Assembly: GCA_003499585.1 (NCBI GenBank)
Contig: DNSU01000181.1
Coordinates: 506 to 5,739, forward strand
Source: Cyanobacteria bacterium UBA9579
Lineage (GTDB): Bacteria; Cyanobacteriota; Vampirovibrionia; Gastranaerophilales; UBA9579
Direction of reading: 5' to 3'
DNA length: 5,234 bases
The translations under genes were made by a program, and so were the position numbers. Below the pieces are notes generated by a model. That model saw only the letters and a list, made by a program, of their open reading frames with translations, ran no database searches and was not told the DNA's origin. This document shows, one piece after another, positions 1-5,234 of this stretch (its first letter is position 1; each line of letters starts with the position of its first letter).

Positions 1-161
1 GTGACTTTGCCTTCATATTCTCCGGCAAGGTCTTCGATCACCGGGCCGATTGCCTTGCATGGTCCGCACCAGGGAGCCCAAAAATCCACTAAAACAGGAA
101 TTTCTGAGTTCTTTACTTCTTGTTCAAATATAGCATCTGAAACTTCTAATGCTTTTGACAT
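1..161 (-). CDS. trxA: Thioredoxin, N-terminal part (cut by the left edge of the window)
   Basis: Thioredoxin is a small cytoplasmic dithiol-disulfide oxidoreductase that reduces protein disulfides and is recharged by thioredoxin reductase. The 53 complete codons present give a start [12 protein letters not shown] and the classic active site WAPWCGPCK at about residues 28-36, with the redox cysteines at positions 32 and 35. Asp26 lies in the conserved VDFW segment and Pro40 follows the site as in E. coli TrxA. The ATG at 161 has a strong Shine-Dalgarno AAGGAG (171-176 on the minus strand) nine bases upstream and matches the usual TrxA start. The remaining half, with the cis-Pro loop, lies off the window. 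It is transcribed divergently from the permease gene. A thioredoxin-like domain of a longer protein is possible because the C-terminus is unseen, but the short N-terminus and canonical site favour ordinary TrxA. Confidence 0.93.
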   Translation of the reverse strand, partial: MSKALEVSDAIFEQEVKNSEIPVLVDFWAPWCGPCKAIGPVIEDLAGEYEGKV

Positions 162-186
162 AAAGATTATCTCCTTACAAAAATTT

Positions 187-216
187 ATGACAAATCAAGT
201 GAAATTATTATATGAT
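187..216 (+). promoter_or_regulatory. Candidate sigma-70-type promoter of the lptF-family gene
   Basis: On the plus strand ATGACA (187-192, five of six -35 consensus positions) and TATGAT (211-216, five of six -10 consensus positions) are separated by 18 bases. Initiation near 223 would leave a leader of about 36 bases before the ATG at 259. The leader has no convincing Shine-Dalgarno: the best is AGG at 242-244, about 14 bases from the start. The element shares positions 211-212 with the -10 box of the divergent trxA promoter. Confidence 0.45.
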
Positions 217-235
217 TCTATCACATGAATTTAAA
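207..235 (-). promoter_or_regulatory. Candidate sigma-70-type promoter of trxA
   Basis: On the minus strand a perfect -10 box TATAAT (212 down to 207) lies 17 bases from a weaker -35 candidate TTTAAA (235 down to 230, four of six consensus positions). Transcription would begin near position 200, giving a leader of about 40 bases that carries the AAGGAG ribosome binding site. The -10 box overlaps that of the opposing permease promoter. This is pattern matching in AT-rich DNA, so the call is moderate. Confidence 0.45.
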
Positions 236-258
236 TAGTACAGGTTAACAAGAAAAAC

Positions 259-1356
259 ATGAATAAATTGACACTACTGGATAAATACATATCAAAGCAG
301 TTAATAGATACATTTTTACTGGGTATTATCATATTTACATCAATAATGTTTGCCTCTGATACATTTTTATCACTGGTAAAACAGATGTCAGCATATGGCA
401 TATCTCTAAAAGTAGCGATTCTGCTGGTGATATTAAACCTGCCTTATATTATTGTATTTACAATTCCTATGGCAGTGCTGCTGGCTACAATACTTACATT
501 TAATAAACTTAGCCTTAATTCTGAAATAGCAGTAATAAGAGCCTGTGGAATCAGCATAAGCAGATTGGCAATGCCTGTTTTGATCTTTGGCTTATCAACA
601 GCAATATTGAGCTTCACGATCAGTGAATTTATAGTTCCTGCTGCAAACACTCAGGCTAAAAGTCTGACAATCTGGGCTTTATCTCAAAAAAATATCCCTC
701 AAGGCACAACAAACTTCTCCTTTAAAGAACTAGGAGACGGAGGACAACTAAAAAGGCTATTTTATATAGATAATTATGATAATAAACTGCTTCAGGGAAT
801 CACTGTTCTTGATATGTCCAATTCAGGAGCAATACAAATCATTCAGTCAAAATACGGTGATTCCAGGCCTGAATATTGGAGATTTAGGCAAGGCGTGATT
901 TATACTATTTCAGAAAGTGGAAATATTTTAAATACTACTGTATTTGATGGGTTAAAGCTGTATACCAGCTTTAATGCCATAAATAAAGATAAACATAAAG
1001 CCAGGGAGCTTAATTTCTTTCAATTAACTAAATACATTAACCACCAAAAGAAAAATGGAAATAAAAATCTGGCAGAATTAAAAATAGAACTGCAAGAAAA
1101 ACTTGCACTCCCTATAACCTCAATTCTGGTAACACTAATAGGTATACCTCTAGCCATAACTCCACCAAGGGCGAGATTTAATCGAGGTTTATTATTCAGT
1201 ATATTCATAATTTTCTGCTACTATATGTTAAGGGCATTTTCTATATCCCTTGGAGAAGCAGGAAAAATGGATCCAACCATTGCAGCATGGCTGCCAAACA
1301 TAGTTATAGCTATTGTCGGATTCACATTATTCTATCAAAAAGCTTATAAAATATAA
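259..1356 (+). CDS. LptF/LptG (YjgP/YjgQ) family permease of LPS export
   Basis: This is an inner-membrane permease of the LptB2FG type, which extracts lipopolysaccharide from the inner membrane and passes it to the periplasmic Lpt bridge, powered by the LptB ATPase. The 365 residues show the family architecture. Three N-terminal membrane segments lie at about residues 17-37, 54-80 and 101-125. A periplasmic beta-rich domain spans roughly 130-270, and three C-terminal membrane segments lie at about 285-302, 308-330 and 342-360. The cytoplasmic loop SLNSEIAVIRACGIS (85-99) matches the coupling region that contacts LptB. The motifs IVPAAN (125-130) and AAWLPN (342-347) resemble cyanobacterial single-copy homologues as I remember them. 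A stop at 232-234 in the same frame and no intervening ATG fix the start at 259, despite a weak ribosome binding site. Choosing between LptF and LptG is not possible here, and no partner permease is in the window. Confidence 0.9.
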   Translation: MNKLTLLDKYISKQLIDTFLLGIIIFTSIMFASDTFLSLVKQMSAYGISLKVAILLVILNLPYIIVFTIPMAVLLATILTFNKLSLNSEIAVIRACGISISRLAMPVLIFGLSTAILSFTISEFIVPAANTQAKSLTIWALSQKNIPQGTTNFSFKELGDGGQLKRLFYIDNYDNKLLQGITVLDMSNSGAIQIIQSKYGDSRPEYWRFRQGVIYTISESGNILNTTVFDGLKLYTSFNAINKDKHKARELNFFQLTKYINHQKKNGNKNLAELKIELQEKLALPITSILVTLIGIPLAITPPRARFNRGLLFSIFIIFCYYMLRAFSISLGEAGKMDPTIAAWLPNIVIAIVGFTLFYQKAYKI

Positions 1357-1376
1357 CATATCTCTTTCATAAGCCT
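1340..1376 (-). terminator. Weak candidate terminator for the DAHP synthase gene
   Basis: On the minus strand AGGCTTAT (1376-1369) can pair with ATAAGCTT (1347-1340), eight pairs including one G-U. The loop is long (21 bases) and a short T run follows. It lies just past the DAHP synthase stop and overlaps the 3' end of the convergent permease gene. The stem is AT-rich and the loop large, so this is only a possible terminator. An alternative small hairpin with a C-run loop lies at 1371-1395. Confidence 0.2.
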
Positions 1377-1406
1377 AAAGGGGGGTTTTCTGCTTCTTAA
1401 AAAGAT

Positions 1407-2417
1407 TTATAATTTTTTATCCACTACAGTTGCGATTATTTTTAACTGGTCAATTAATTTTTCAAACTGGTGAGGATATAAAGACTGTGCCCCGTCGCAT
1501 ATAGCAGTATCAGGGCTATGATGCACTTCTACCATAATACCGTCAGCGCCAACTGCAACTGCTGCTCTTGATAATGGAATGACTTTATCCCTTATTCCAA
1601 TGGCATGACTCGGATCAACTATTATAGGAAGATGGCTCAATTTCTTGATCACAGGAATTGCAGAGATATCAAGAGTATTTCTTGTGGCAGTTTCAAAGGT
1701 CCTAATTCCTCTTTCACAGAGAATAACATTTCTGTTGCCACCGGACATAATATATTCAGCGGACATCAACCATTCTTCTATGGTTGCAGAGAGCCCTCTT
1801 TTAAGTAAAATTGGCTTATTAATACATCCTAGTTCTCTTAGGAGGTTGAAATTCTGCATATTTCTTGCACCAACCTGAAGAATATCTACATACTGAATAA
1901 AAAGAGGAAGCTGAGAAATATCCATTATTTCTGAAGTAACAAGCATGCCATACTTACCGGCTACTTGTTTTAAAATTTTGAGTCCTTCTTCACCTAATCC
2001 CTGAAAACTATAAGGTGAAGTTCTGGGTTTAAATGCCCCACCCCTTATAATACGAACGCCTATACGATTTAATTCAGCACAGACATTTTCCATCTGCTCC
2101 AATGATTCAACTGTGCAGGGGCCTGCAATAACAGACAATTGATCCCCGCCTATTTCAACATCATCAAGCCTTATAACTGTGTTTTCCTGCTTAAAAGTCC
2201 GACTGGCAAGTTTATAGCTCGAAGTAATTTTTATAACTTCCTGAACTCCTCCGAGAAGCTCGACATCCCTGACATCGATGGTTTTACCGCCAACTGCACC
2301 AATTACAGTATTGATCTCACCTTTAGATACGTGAGCTTCAAAACCTTTATCTTTTATAAATGTTATTGCCTTATTAATCTGCTCTTCAGAAGCCTGCGGC
2401 TGCATTACAATTAACAT
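1407..2417 (-). CDS. aroF: 3-deoxy-7-phosphoheptulonate (DAHP) synthase, type I-beta
   Basis: This cytoplasmic enzyme condenses phosphoenolpyruvate with erythrose 4-phosphate to DAHP, the first committed step of the shikimate pathway to aromatic amino acids. The 336 residues align nearly end to end with the Thermotoga maritima enzyme from memory. A ferredoxin-like (ACT-like) regulatory domain covers about residues 1-70, and a TIM-barrel domain covers about 80-336. Visible signatures are the AGPC loop (98-101), the substrate-binding KPRTSPYSFQGLG (130-142), QVGARNMQNF (181-190), LLKRG (204-208), ILCERGIRTFE (232-242) and VDPSH (267-271). The expected metal ligands are all present as Cys101, His271, Glu297 and Asp308. 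The start at 2417 has a GGGAAGGG ribosome binding site (2427-2434) nine bases away, and its N-terminus matches the family. In T. maritima the N-terminal domain mediates tyrosine and phenylalanine inhibition, and the same is inferred here. It stands alone, convergent with the permease gene and separated from the flagellar genes by a terminator. The symbol follows common usage for this type; aroG or aroA(G) is also used. Confidence 0.95.
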   Translation of the reverse strand: MLIVMQPQASEEQINKAITFIKDKGFEAHVSKGEINTVIGAVGGKTIDVRDVELLGGVQEVIKITSSYKLASRTFKQENTVIRLDDVEIGGDQLSVIAGPCTVESLEQMENVCAELNRIGVRIIRGGAFKPRTSPYSFQGLGEEGLKILKQVAGKYGMLVTSEIMDISQLPLFIQYVDILQVGARNMQNFNLLRELGCINKPILLKRGLSATIEEWLMSAEYIMSGGNRNVILCERGIRTFETATRNTLDISAIPVIKKLSHLPIIVDPSHAIGIRDKVIPLSRAAVAVGADGIMVEVHHSPDTAICDGAQSLYPHQFEKLIDQLKIIATVVDKKL

Positions 2418-2439
2418 TGTCTATAACCCTTCCCAGCTA

Positions 2440-2466
2440 ATTATATGTTCAATATAAATTATGCAA
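2440..2466 (-). promoter_or_regulatory. Possible promoter of the DAHP synthase gene
   Basis: A perfect -10 hexamer TATAAT occurs on the minus strand (2445 down to 2440). A poor -35 candidate TTGCAT (2466-2461) lies only 15 bases upstream of it. Initiation would fall near 2433, giving a very short leader that starts within the Shine-Dalgarno stretch, which is awkward. A promoter is expected here because a terminator lies immediately upstream, but the exact elements are uncertain. Confidence 0.3.
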
Positions 2467-2467
2467 T

Positions 2468-2493
2468 AAACCCCTGTATAATTACAGGGGTTT
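2468..2493 (-). terminator. Intrinsic terminator at the end of the flagellar gene cluster
   Basis: An 11-bp perfect inverted repeat, AAACCCCTGTA (2468-2478) with TACAGGGGTTT (2483-2493), encloses a four-base loop. On the minus strand the stem begins 24 bases past the stop of the axial-protein gene and ends in TTTATT, as expected of a rho-independent terminator. On the plus strand it is followed by a single extra T and then AAAG, so it is less convincing in that direction. No plus-strand gene reads into it. Confidence 0.85.
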
Positions 2494-2516
2494 TAAAGAT
2501 TTATTCCAATAAATAT

Positions 2517-3350
2517 TTACTGTAACAATTTCAATGCTTCTTCCAGCAATTGTTTGTTAGTATTAATCAATTTATTTGTCATTTCCAATTGAAACTTTGC
2601 CTGCTGCAAATAGGCAATATTCGCTCTAAAGTCGGTATTAGACATTTCTATCAGGCCGCTTCTAACTTCAGCTTTTCCAAGGACAGGCTTGCCTGATTCA
2701 CTGTTTTCAGCATAAAGGCCTTCTTTTACCTGTGTTAGACCAGCAGGATTATGGAAATTCAAAACAGCAACTTTATATAAAGGTACTTTTATCTTACCTT
2801 TATCGGCTTTTCCATAGAGAACTCCGTCCTCTTTTATTTCATAATCATCATATTTACCAAGATATTTACCGTTACTTGGGTCGATCCATAACTTGATATC
2901 TGTAGTGGCAATCATAGCAGGACCGCCTTTTATACCTGTTTCCGTATGAGGATCAGAAACCTGCGGAACAGGACTGCCCATAACTTCTCCATTATCATTT
3001 AAGATATATCCCTGAACGGTCATGCCTTCTTTATTTTTGTAAACCCCTTCACCATCAAAGGTGAATTCACCTAAACGAGTATAAAGAACCTTTCCTTCAG
3101 GTCTTTTCACTGCAAAAAAGCCGTTGCCTTCAAGGAAAAGATTAGAAGGTGCAGTTCCGGGGAAAGATTTACCCTGATCAACCTTAACTGTCAGTTCATC
3201 CAATTCAACCCCATCAAGACAAGTTTTGAAATTACCCATGGATTCCCTGTATCCGGGAGTATAAATATTAGTCATGTTCTGAATGATAACATTCATCCAA
3301 TCCATTGTCGTTTTTTGGGTATTAATCGATGTTATAAAGGAATCATTCAT
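2517..3350 (-). CDS. Flagellar hook-basal body protein (FlgE/FlgF/FlgG family)
   Basis: This is an axial protein of the flagellar rod or hook, exported through the flagellar type III apparatus and assembled outside the inner membrane. The N-terminal 35 or so residues form the amphipathic rod-protein segment ending in NIYTPGYRES, equivalent to the family's N-x-x-TPG-Y/F motif. The hallmark central segment is LFLEGNGFFAV (71-81), then YTRLGEFTFDGEGVYKNKEG (90-109) and VQGY. The C-terminus, SGLIEMSNTDFRANIAYLQQ (231-250), is the second conserved helix, although the usual AQRAY-like stretch reads AKFQL. No cleavable signal peptide is seen, as expected for this export route. At 277 residues it is closer in length to FlgF or FlgG than to typical hook protein FlgE. 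Its place directly after a fliK-like gene would suggest FlgE, so the paralogue is left open. A strong AAAGGAG (3358-3364) lies seven bases before the ATG and overlaps the end of the upstream gene. The intrinsic terminator follows, so this is the last gene of the run. Confidence 0.87.
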   Translation of the reverse strand: MNDSFITSINTQKTTMDWMNVIIQNMTNIYTPGYRESMGNFKTCLDGVELDELTVKVDQGKSFPGTAPSNLFLEGNGFFAVKRPEGKVLYTRLGEFTFDGEGVYKNKEGMTVQGYILNDNGEVMGSPVPQVSDPHTETGIKGGPAMIATTDIKLWIDPSNGKYLGKYDDYEIKEDGVLYGKADKGKIKVPLYKVAVLNFHNPAGLTQVKEGLYAENSESGKPVLGKAEVRSGLIEMSNTDFRANIAYLQQAKFQLEMTNKLINTNKQLLEEALKLLQ

Positions 3351-3353
3351 GGA

Positions 3354-4112
3354 TTAACTCCTTTCCTGTTCTTGTTGATTTTGTTTTTTATTCCTGTCTC
3401 TATAAACAACTTCCTTATATGGAATACCTTCTGAATCCAGCCTGTTTCGAAGATGAGGAATACTATTTTTTAATATATATTCCATTGCTTTATTGCTGGA
3501 CATAAATTCAGCACTAAGCTTGCCTTCATTATTTATTCTCAAAATTATTGACGAATTACCTTCAAAATCAAGTCTGACTGGTTTTTGAGATTTATACGCA
3601 TATTCAATTAAATCAGATAAACCCTTTGAAACATTAAAACTTAGATATGAAACTTGCGCTGATTGATCAGCCGACAAATTAACCTGTAAATTCTGCCCGT
3701 TAACAGAATTAATAATGGCATTTGGATTATCCATAAGTTGTCTTAAAAAGTTAATATCTTTGTTATCTAATGAATCCAGATTTATCTTAAATTTATCATT
3801 GTTTCCCATCAAATCATGCGCATATATCATAAGTCTTATATCTTTTATATCTTTCAATTTAAATGGAATTTGATCTTTAAGTGCGAGATATTTGAGGTTT
3901 TTTAGCATACTGGAATCAACTTCATCAATAGGAAGCTTAATTTGCTGCATTTTCAATATATCTTCAACTTCACCTGACTCCATTAATTGTGCAAATGAAG
4001 CAGCTTCTGGCAATTCCAGCTCAAAGTCAAATGAATCGGCCCCGCTTAACCTGCTAATAGGAAATTCAGGGTTAGTAAAAAGCTGATTCTTATTTAGAAC
4101 ATCAATACTCAT
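3354..4112 (-). CDS. FliK-like flagellar hook-length control protein (candidate)
   Basis: This 252-residue protein has no strong overall signature. Its segment from about residue 177 to 237 has the pattern of the FliK C-terminal domain (Flg_hook): an opening PVRLDFEG, a strand SIILRINNEGKLSAEF, then two helices ending in LRNRLDSEGIPYKEVVY. In that family the domain is the substrate-specificity switch that contacts FlhB, and the N-terminal part measures hook length. The first 170 residues are acidic and of mixed character, without the long Pro/Gln/Ser-rich stretch common in FliK, and the protein is short for the family (often about 400). The C-terminal tail is rich in Lys, Gln, Glu and Asn. 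Context supports the call: it overlaps fliJ by 11 bp, the classic position of fliK, and lies three bases from an axial-protein gene. The start at 4112 has a modest GAAAGG about ten bases upstream, inside fliJ. No signal peptide or membrane segment is visible. Confidence 0.6.
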   Translation of the reverse strand: MSIDVLNKNQLFTNPEFPISRLSGADSFDFELELPEAASFAQLMESGEVEDILKMQQIKLPIDEVDSSMLKNLKYLALKDQIPFKLKDIKDIRLMIYAHDLMGNNDKFKINLDSLDNKDINFLRQLMDNPNAIINSVNGQNLQVNLSADQSAQVSYLSFNVSKGLSDLIEYAYKSQKPVRLDFEGNSSIILRINNEGKLSAEFMSSNKAMEYILKNSIPHLRNRLDSEGIPYKEVVYRDRNKKQNQQEQERS

Positions 4113-4599
4113 TTTGATTTAGCCTTTCATCAACTACTTTTTCAAGTTCTTCTAATTCTTCCTGTTTCAGTCCCTGAGTTTTTGCGTAATGTTTTAATCC
4201 TGCAACTTCATCTAACCGTTTCATTTCTGCCTTGTTTTCTTCATCTTTGTAATACTCGTATGCCTTTTCTTTATGTTTTTCGAGAACTTTAACTCCTTTT
4301 TCGAGTTCAACCAGTTTCTCTCTTTCCTCTTTTAATATTTGAATGGCCAATTCCTTTTTATATTCCAGTTGATCAATAATATCGTTAATATGCTTTATAT
4401 ATAAATCATAACTCTCCATCATAACGTGAGCTGCAGTGCGCATGTTTTGCCTAAGTTCAAGAATAGTCTGTTTGTTACTATCTATTTCATTCTGGATTCT
4501 CTGAACCAACATCTCTGCTTTTTTTACTACTTCAATTTGCTCATCTTTTTTCTGGATTCTGTAGTTTAATATTTTCTGTAATCTGTATACAAAAGGCAT
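4102..4599 (-). CDS. fliJ: Flagellar export protein FliJ
   Basis: FliJ is the coiled-coil stalk of the flagellar type III export ATPase. It inserts into the FliI ring and couples it to the FlhA export gate, and it also helps recycle chaperones. The 165 residues are almost wholly helical and charged. They start with the family's F-x-YRLQKILNYR pattern (residues 3-14), continue through a long antiparallel coiled coil, and reach the diagnostic GVKVLEKHKEKAYEYYKDEENKAEMKRLDEVA region (102-133). A tail of about 30 residues after that region makes it slightly longer than E. coli FliJ (147). The start at 4599 fits the family N-terminus, but its ribosome binding site is weak (GGA about five bases upstream). 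It follows fliI after a 193-bp gap and overlaps the fliK-like gene by 11 bp, so translational coupling to that gene is likely. Confidence 0.88.
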   Translation of the reverse strand: MPFVYRLQKILNYRIQKKDEQIEVVKKAEMLVQRIQNEIDSNKQTILELRQNMRTAAHVMMESYDLYIKHINDIIDQLEYKKELAIQILKEEREKLVELEKGVKVLEKHKEKAYEYYKDEENKAEMKRLDEVAGLKHYAKTQGLKQEELEELEKVVDERLNQNEY

Positions 4600-4792
4600 A
4601 ATTCCAACTTACATGCTTATACATTACTCATTTTGTATGAATTTTTGAAGCATTAGTACATCTATAAGTATGAGATACGTAAGACCATAATAAAAAAATC
4701 ACAATTTTTATCATTCATTGAATTATTAGCACTCTGACCGAATAATTATGAAACAATCCACTAAATATCGGTATTAAAATTTTACTGATATT
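4600..4792. other. Intergenic region between fliI and fliJ
   Basis: This 193-bp, very AT-rich stretch has no supportable coding sequence; the longest minus-strand ATG frame I traced is about 16 codons. It contains an imperfect inverted repeat at the fliI end and an A/T-only hairpin (AAAAAT at 4694-4699, ATTTTT at 4704-4709, four-base loop). I find no convincing -35/-10 pair, no sigma-28-type box with correct spacing and no sigma-54 box on the minus strand. It may hold an internal promoter or processing site, but nothing specific is demonstrated. Confidence 0.5.
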
Positions 4793-4793
4793 T
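4763..4793. repeat. Imperfect inverted repeat at the fliI stop codon
   Basis: AAATATCGGTA (4763-4773) faces TACTGATATTT (4783-4793) across nine bases. Ten of eleven positions pair as Watson-Crick; the eleventh is G-T when read as plus-strand RNA and C-A as minus-strand RNA. The outer arm touches the last base of the fliI stop codon. No T tract follows on the minus strand, so it is not a canonical intrinsic terminator. It could be an mRNA 3'-end stabiliser, an attenuating hairpin or a protein-binding palindrome, or chance in AT-rich DNA. Confidence 0.4.
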
Positions 4794-5234
4794 TAGAAAA
4801 TATCCACATGCTTCATCATGCCTTTTAAGGTTTCAATAGTATGATCCATATTTACACTATCTTTTATTGACTGGCGCAGGAACTTGTTAATTTCAGGCAT
4901 CATTTTAATAGCAAGGTCTAATCTATGATTTGAACCTGGCTGATACATTCCTACTTCAATTAAATCCTTATTTTCTCGATAAAGAGCTAGCAGAGTTCTC
5001 ATTTTAGCTGCTGCTTGCTGATGTTCCTGATCAGTAACTTCAGGAAACAGCCTGCTTATACTTCCAAGCACATCGATAGCAGGATAGTGATTCATCTCAG
5101 CAACCTTACGTGATAAAAAAACGTGCCCGTCAACAATACCCCTGACAGTGTCTACAACAGGGTCGTTAATATCCTCACCTTCCATAAGGACTGTGTACAA
5201 TGCTGTAATTGAACCTTTTGGACTGGTGCCTGTT
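4793..5234 (-). CDS. fliI: Flagellum-specific ATPase FliI, C-terminal third (cut by the right edge)
   Basis: FliI is the F1-like hexameric ATPase of the flagellar type III export apparatus, acting at the cytoplasmic face with FliH and FliJ. The open frame runs unbroken to the window edge and gives 146 residues plus the stop. It opens with GSITALYTVLMEGEDINDPV, followed by DGHVFLSRKVAEMNHYPAIDVLGSISRLFPEV, both close to the FliI/YscN family. The Arg of the SISR motif (codon at 5053-5051) corresponds to the residue reported as the arginine finger in related type III ATPases. The remaining helical C-terminal domain (RTLLALYRENKDLIEVGMYQPGSN...) is typical. The Walker A and B motifs and the N-terminal domain lie off the window. 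The family alone could include injectisome ATPases, but the following fliJ and axial-protein genes indicate the flagellar enzyme. TTG at 5200 is internal and not a start. Confidence 0.94.
   Translation of the reverse strand, partial: TGTSPKGSITALYTVLMEGEDINDPVVDTVRGIVDGHVFLSRKVAEMNHYPAIDVLGSISRLFPEVTDQEHQQAAAKMRTLLALYRENKDLIEVGMYQPGSNHRLDLAIKMMPEINKFLRQSIKDSVNMDHTIETLKGMMKHVDIF

Noticed and set aside
1..228. Plus-strand open frame opposite the thioredoxin gene
   Set aside because: It is antisense to a clear thioredoxin with an intact active site, has no ribosome binding site at the edge and no recognisable protein pattern.
444..1208. Two minus-strand open frames (444-650 and 1020-1208) inside the permease gene
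   Set aside because: They are shadows of a well-supported membrane protein; their hydrophobic or basic character reflects the opposite strand.
1371..1395. G6-tract hairpin as an intrinsic terminator of the permease gene
   Set aside because: The stem is only four plus three pairs with a two-by-two internal loop, and no T run follows directly on the plus strand.
1605..2414. Plus-strand open frames opposite the DAHP synthase gene (1605-1808, 1645-1878, 2139-2414)
   Set aside because: All lie antisense to an enzyme whose full set of catalytic residues is visible; none has family-like motifs.
3892..4086. Plus-strand open frame opposite the fliK-like gene
   Set aside because: Ser-rich low-complexity translation typical of a shadow frame; no upstream promoter or ribosome binding site stands out.
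4660..4720. TTGTGA and a TATAGA word as a promoter for fliJ
   Set aside because: No hexamer pair with 16-18-base spacing reaches a reasonable consensus match; such words are expected by chance in this AT-rich gap.
4770..4785. Sigma-28-like flagellar promoter (TAAA and CCGATA words on the minus strand near the palindrome)
   Set aside because: The two words are only about five bases apart, far short of the spacing needed for a sigma-28 promoter.
5198..5200. TTG as a start codon for a 135-residue protein
   Set aside because: The frame continues upstream to the window edge with conserved FliI residues (GSITA), so this is an internal leucine codon.

Overview
The window looks like an AT-rich, diderm (LPS-bearing) and flagellated bacterium. 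The LptF/LptG-type permease resembles the single-copy permeases of Cyanobacteria: a DKYI start, a SEI-x-VIRACGIS loop, a VPAAN motif and a C-terminal AAWLPN motif. It sits beside genuine flagellar export genes, which photosynthetic cyanobacteria lack. That combination suggests the non-photosynthetic, sometimes flagellated sister lineage (Vampirovibrionia/'Melainabacteria'). This placement is an inference from remembered family patterns, not from a search.

Layout from left to right. (1) The N-terminal 53 codons of thioredoxin lie on the minus strand at the left edge. (2) A 97-bp divergent intergenic region holds candidate promoters for trxA and for the permease, with overlapping -10 boxes. (3) The lptF/lptG-family permease is on the plus strand. 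(4) A 50-bp convergent gap follows, with only weak hairpins. (5) A complete type I-beta DAHP synthase, the first enzyme of the shikimate pathway, is on the minus strand. (6) A strong intrinsic terminator separates it from a leftward flagellar cluster. (7) In transcription order the cluster contains the C-terminal third of the FliI export ATPase, a 193-bp gap, FliJ, a short FliK-like hook-length-control candidate and a FlgE/FlgF/FlgG-family axial protein.

The flagellar genes form a functional set. FliI and FliJ are the ATPase and stalk of the flagellar type III export apparatus. The FliK-like protein would control hook length and substrate switching. The last gene encodes an exported rod or hook subunit. 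fliJ and the fliK-like gene overlap by 11 bp, and the next gene starts 3 bp further on, so these three are very probably co-transcribed. The run ends at the terminator at 2468-2493. The DAHP synthase, thioredoxin and permease are housekeeping genes with no evident link to the flagellar cluster.

I see no mobile element, CRISPR array, tRNA or rRNA, and nothing that demands a new biological system. The points most worth a second look are the short, divergent FliK-like protein, the atypical axial protein beside it with no flgD between them, and the unexplained fliI-fliJ gap.
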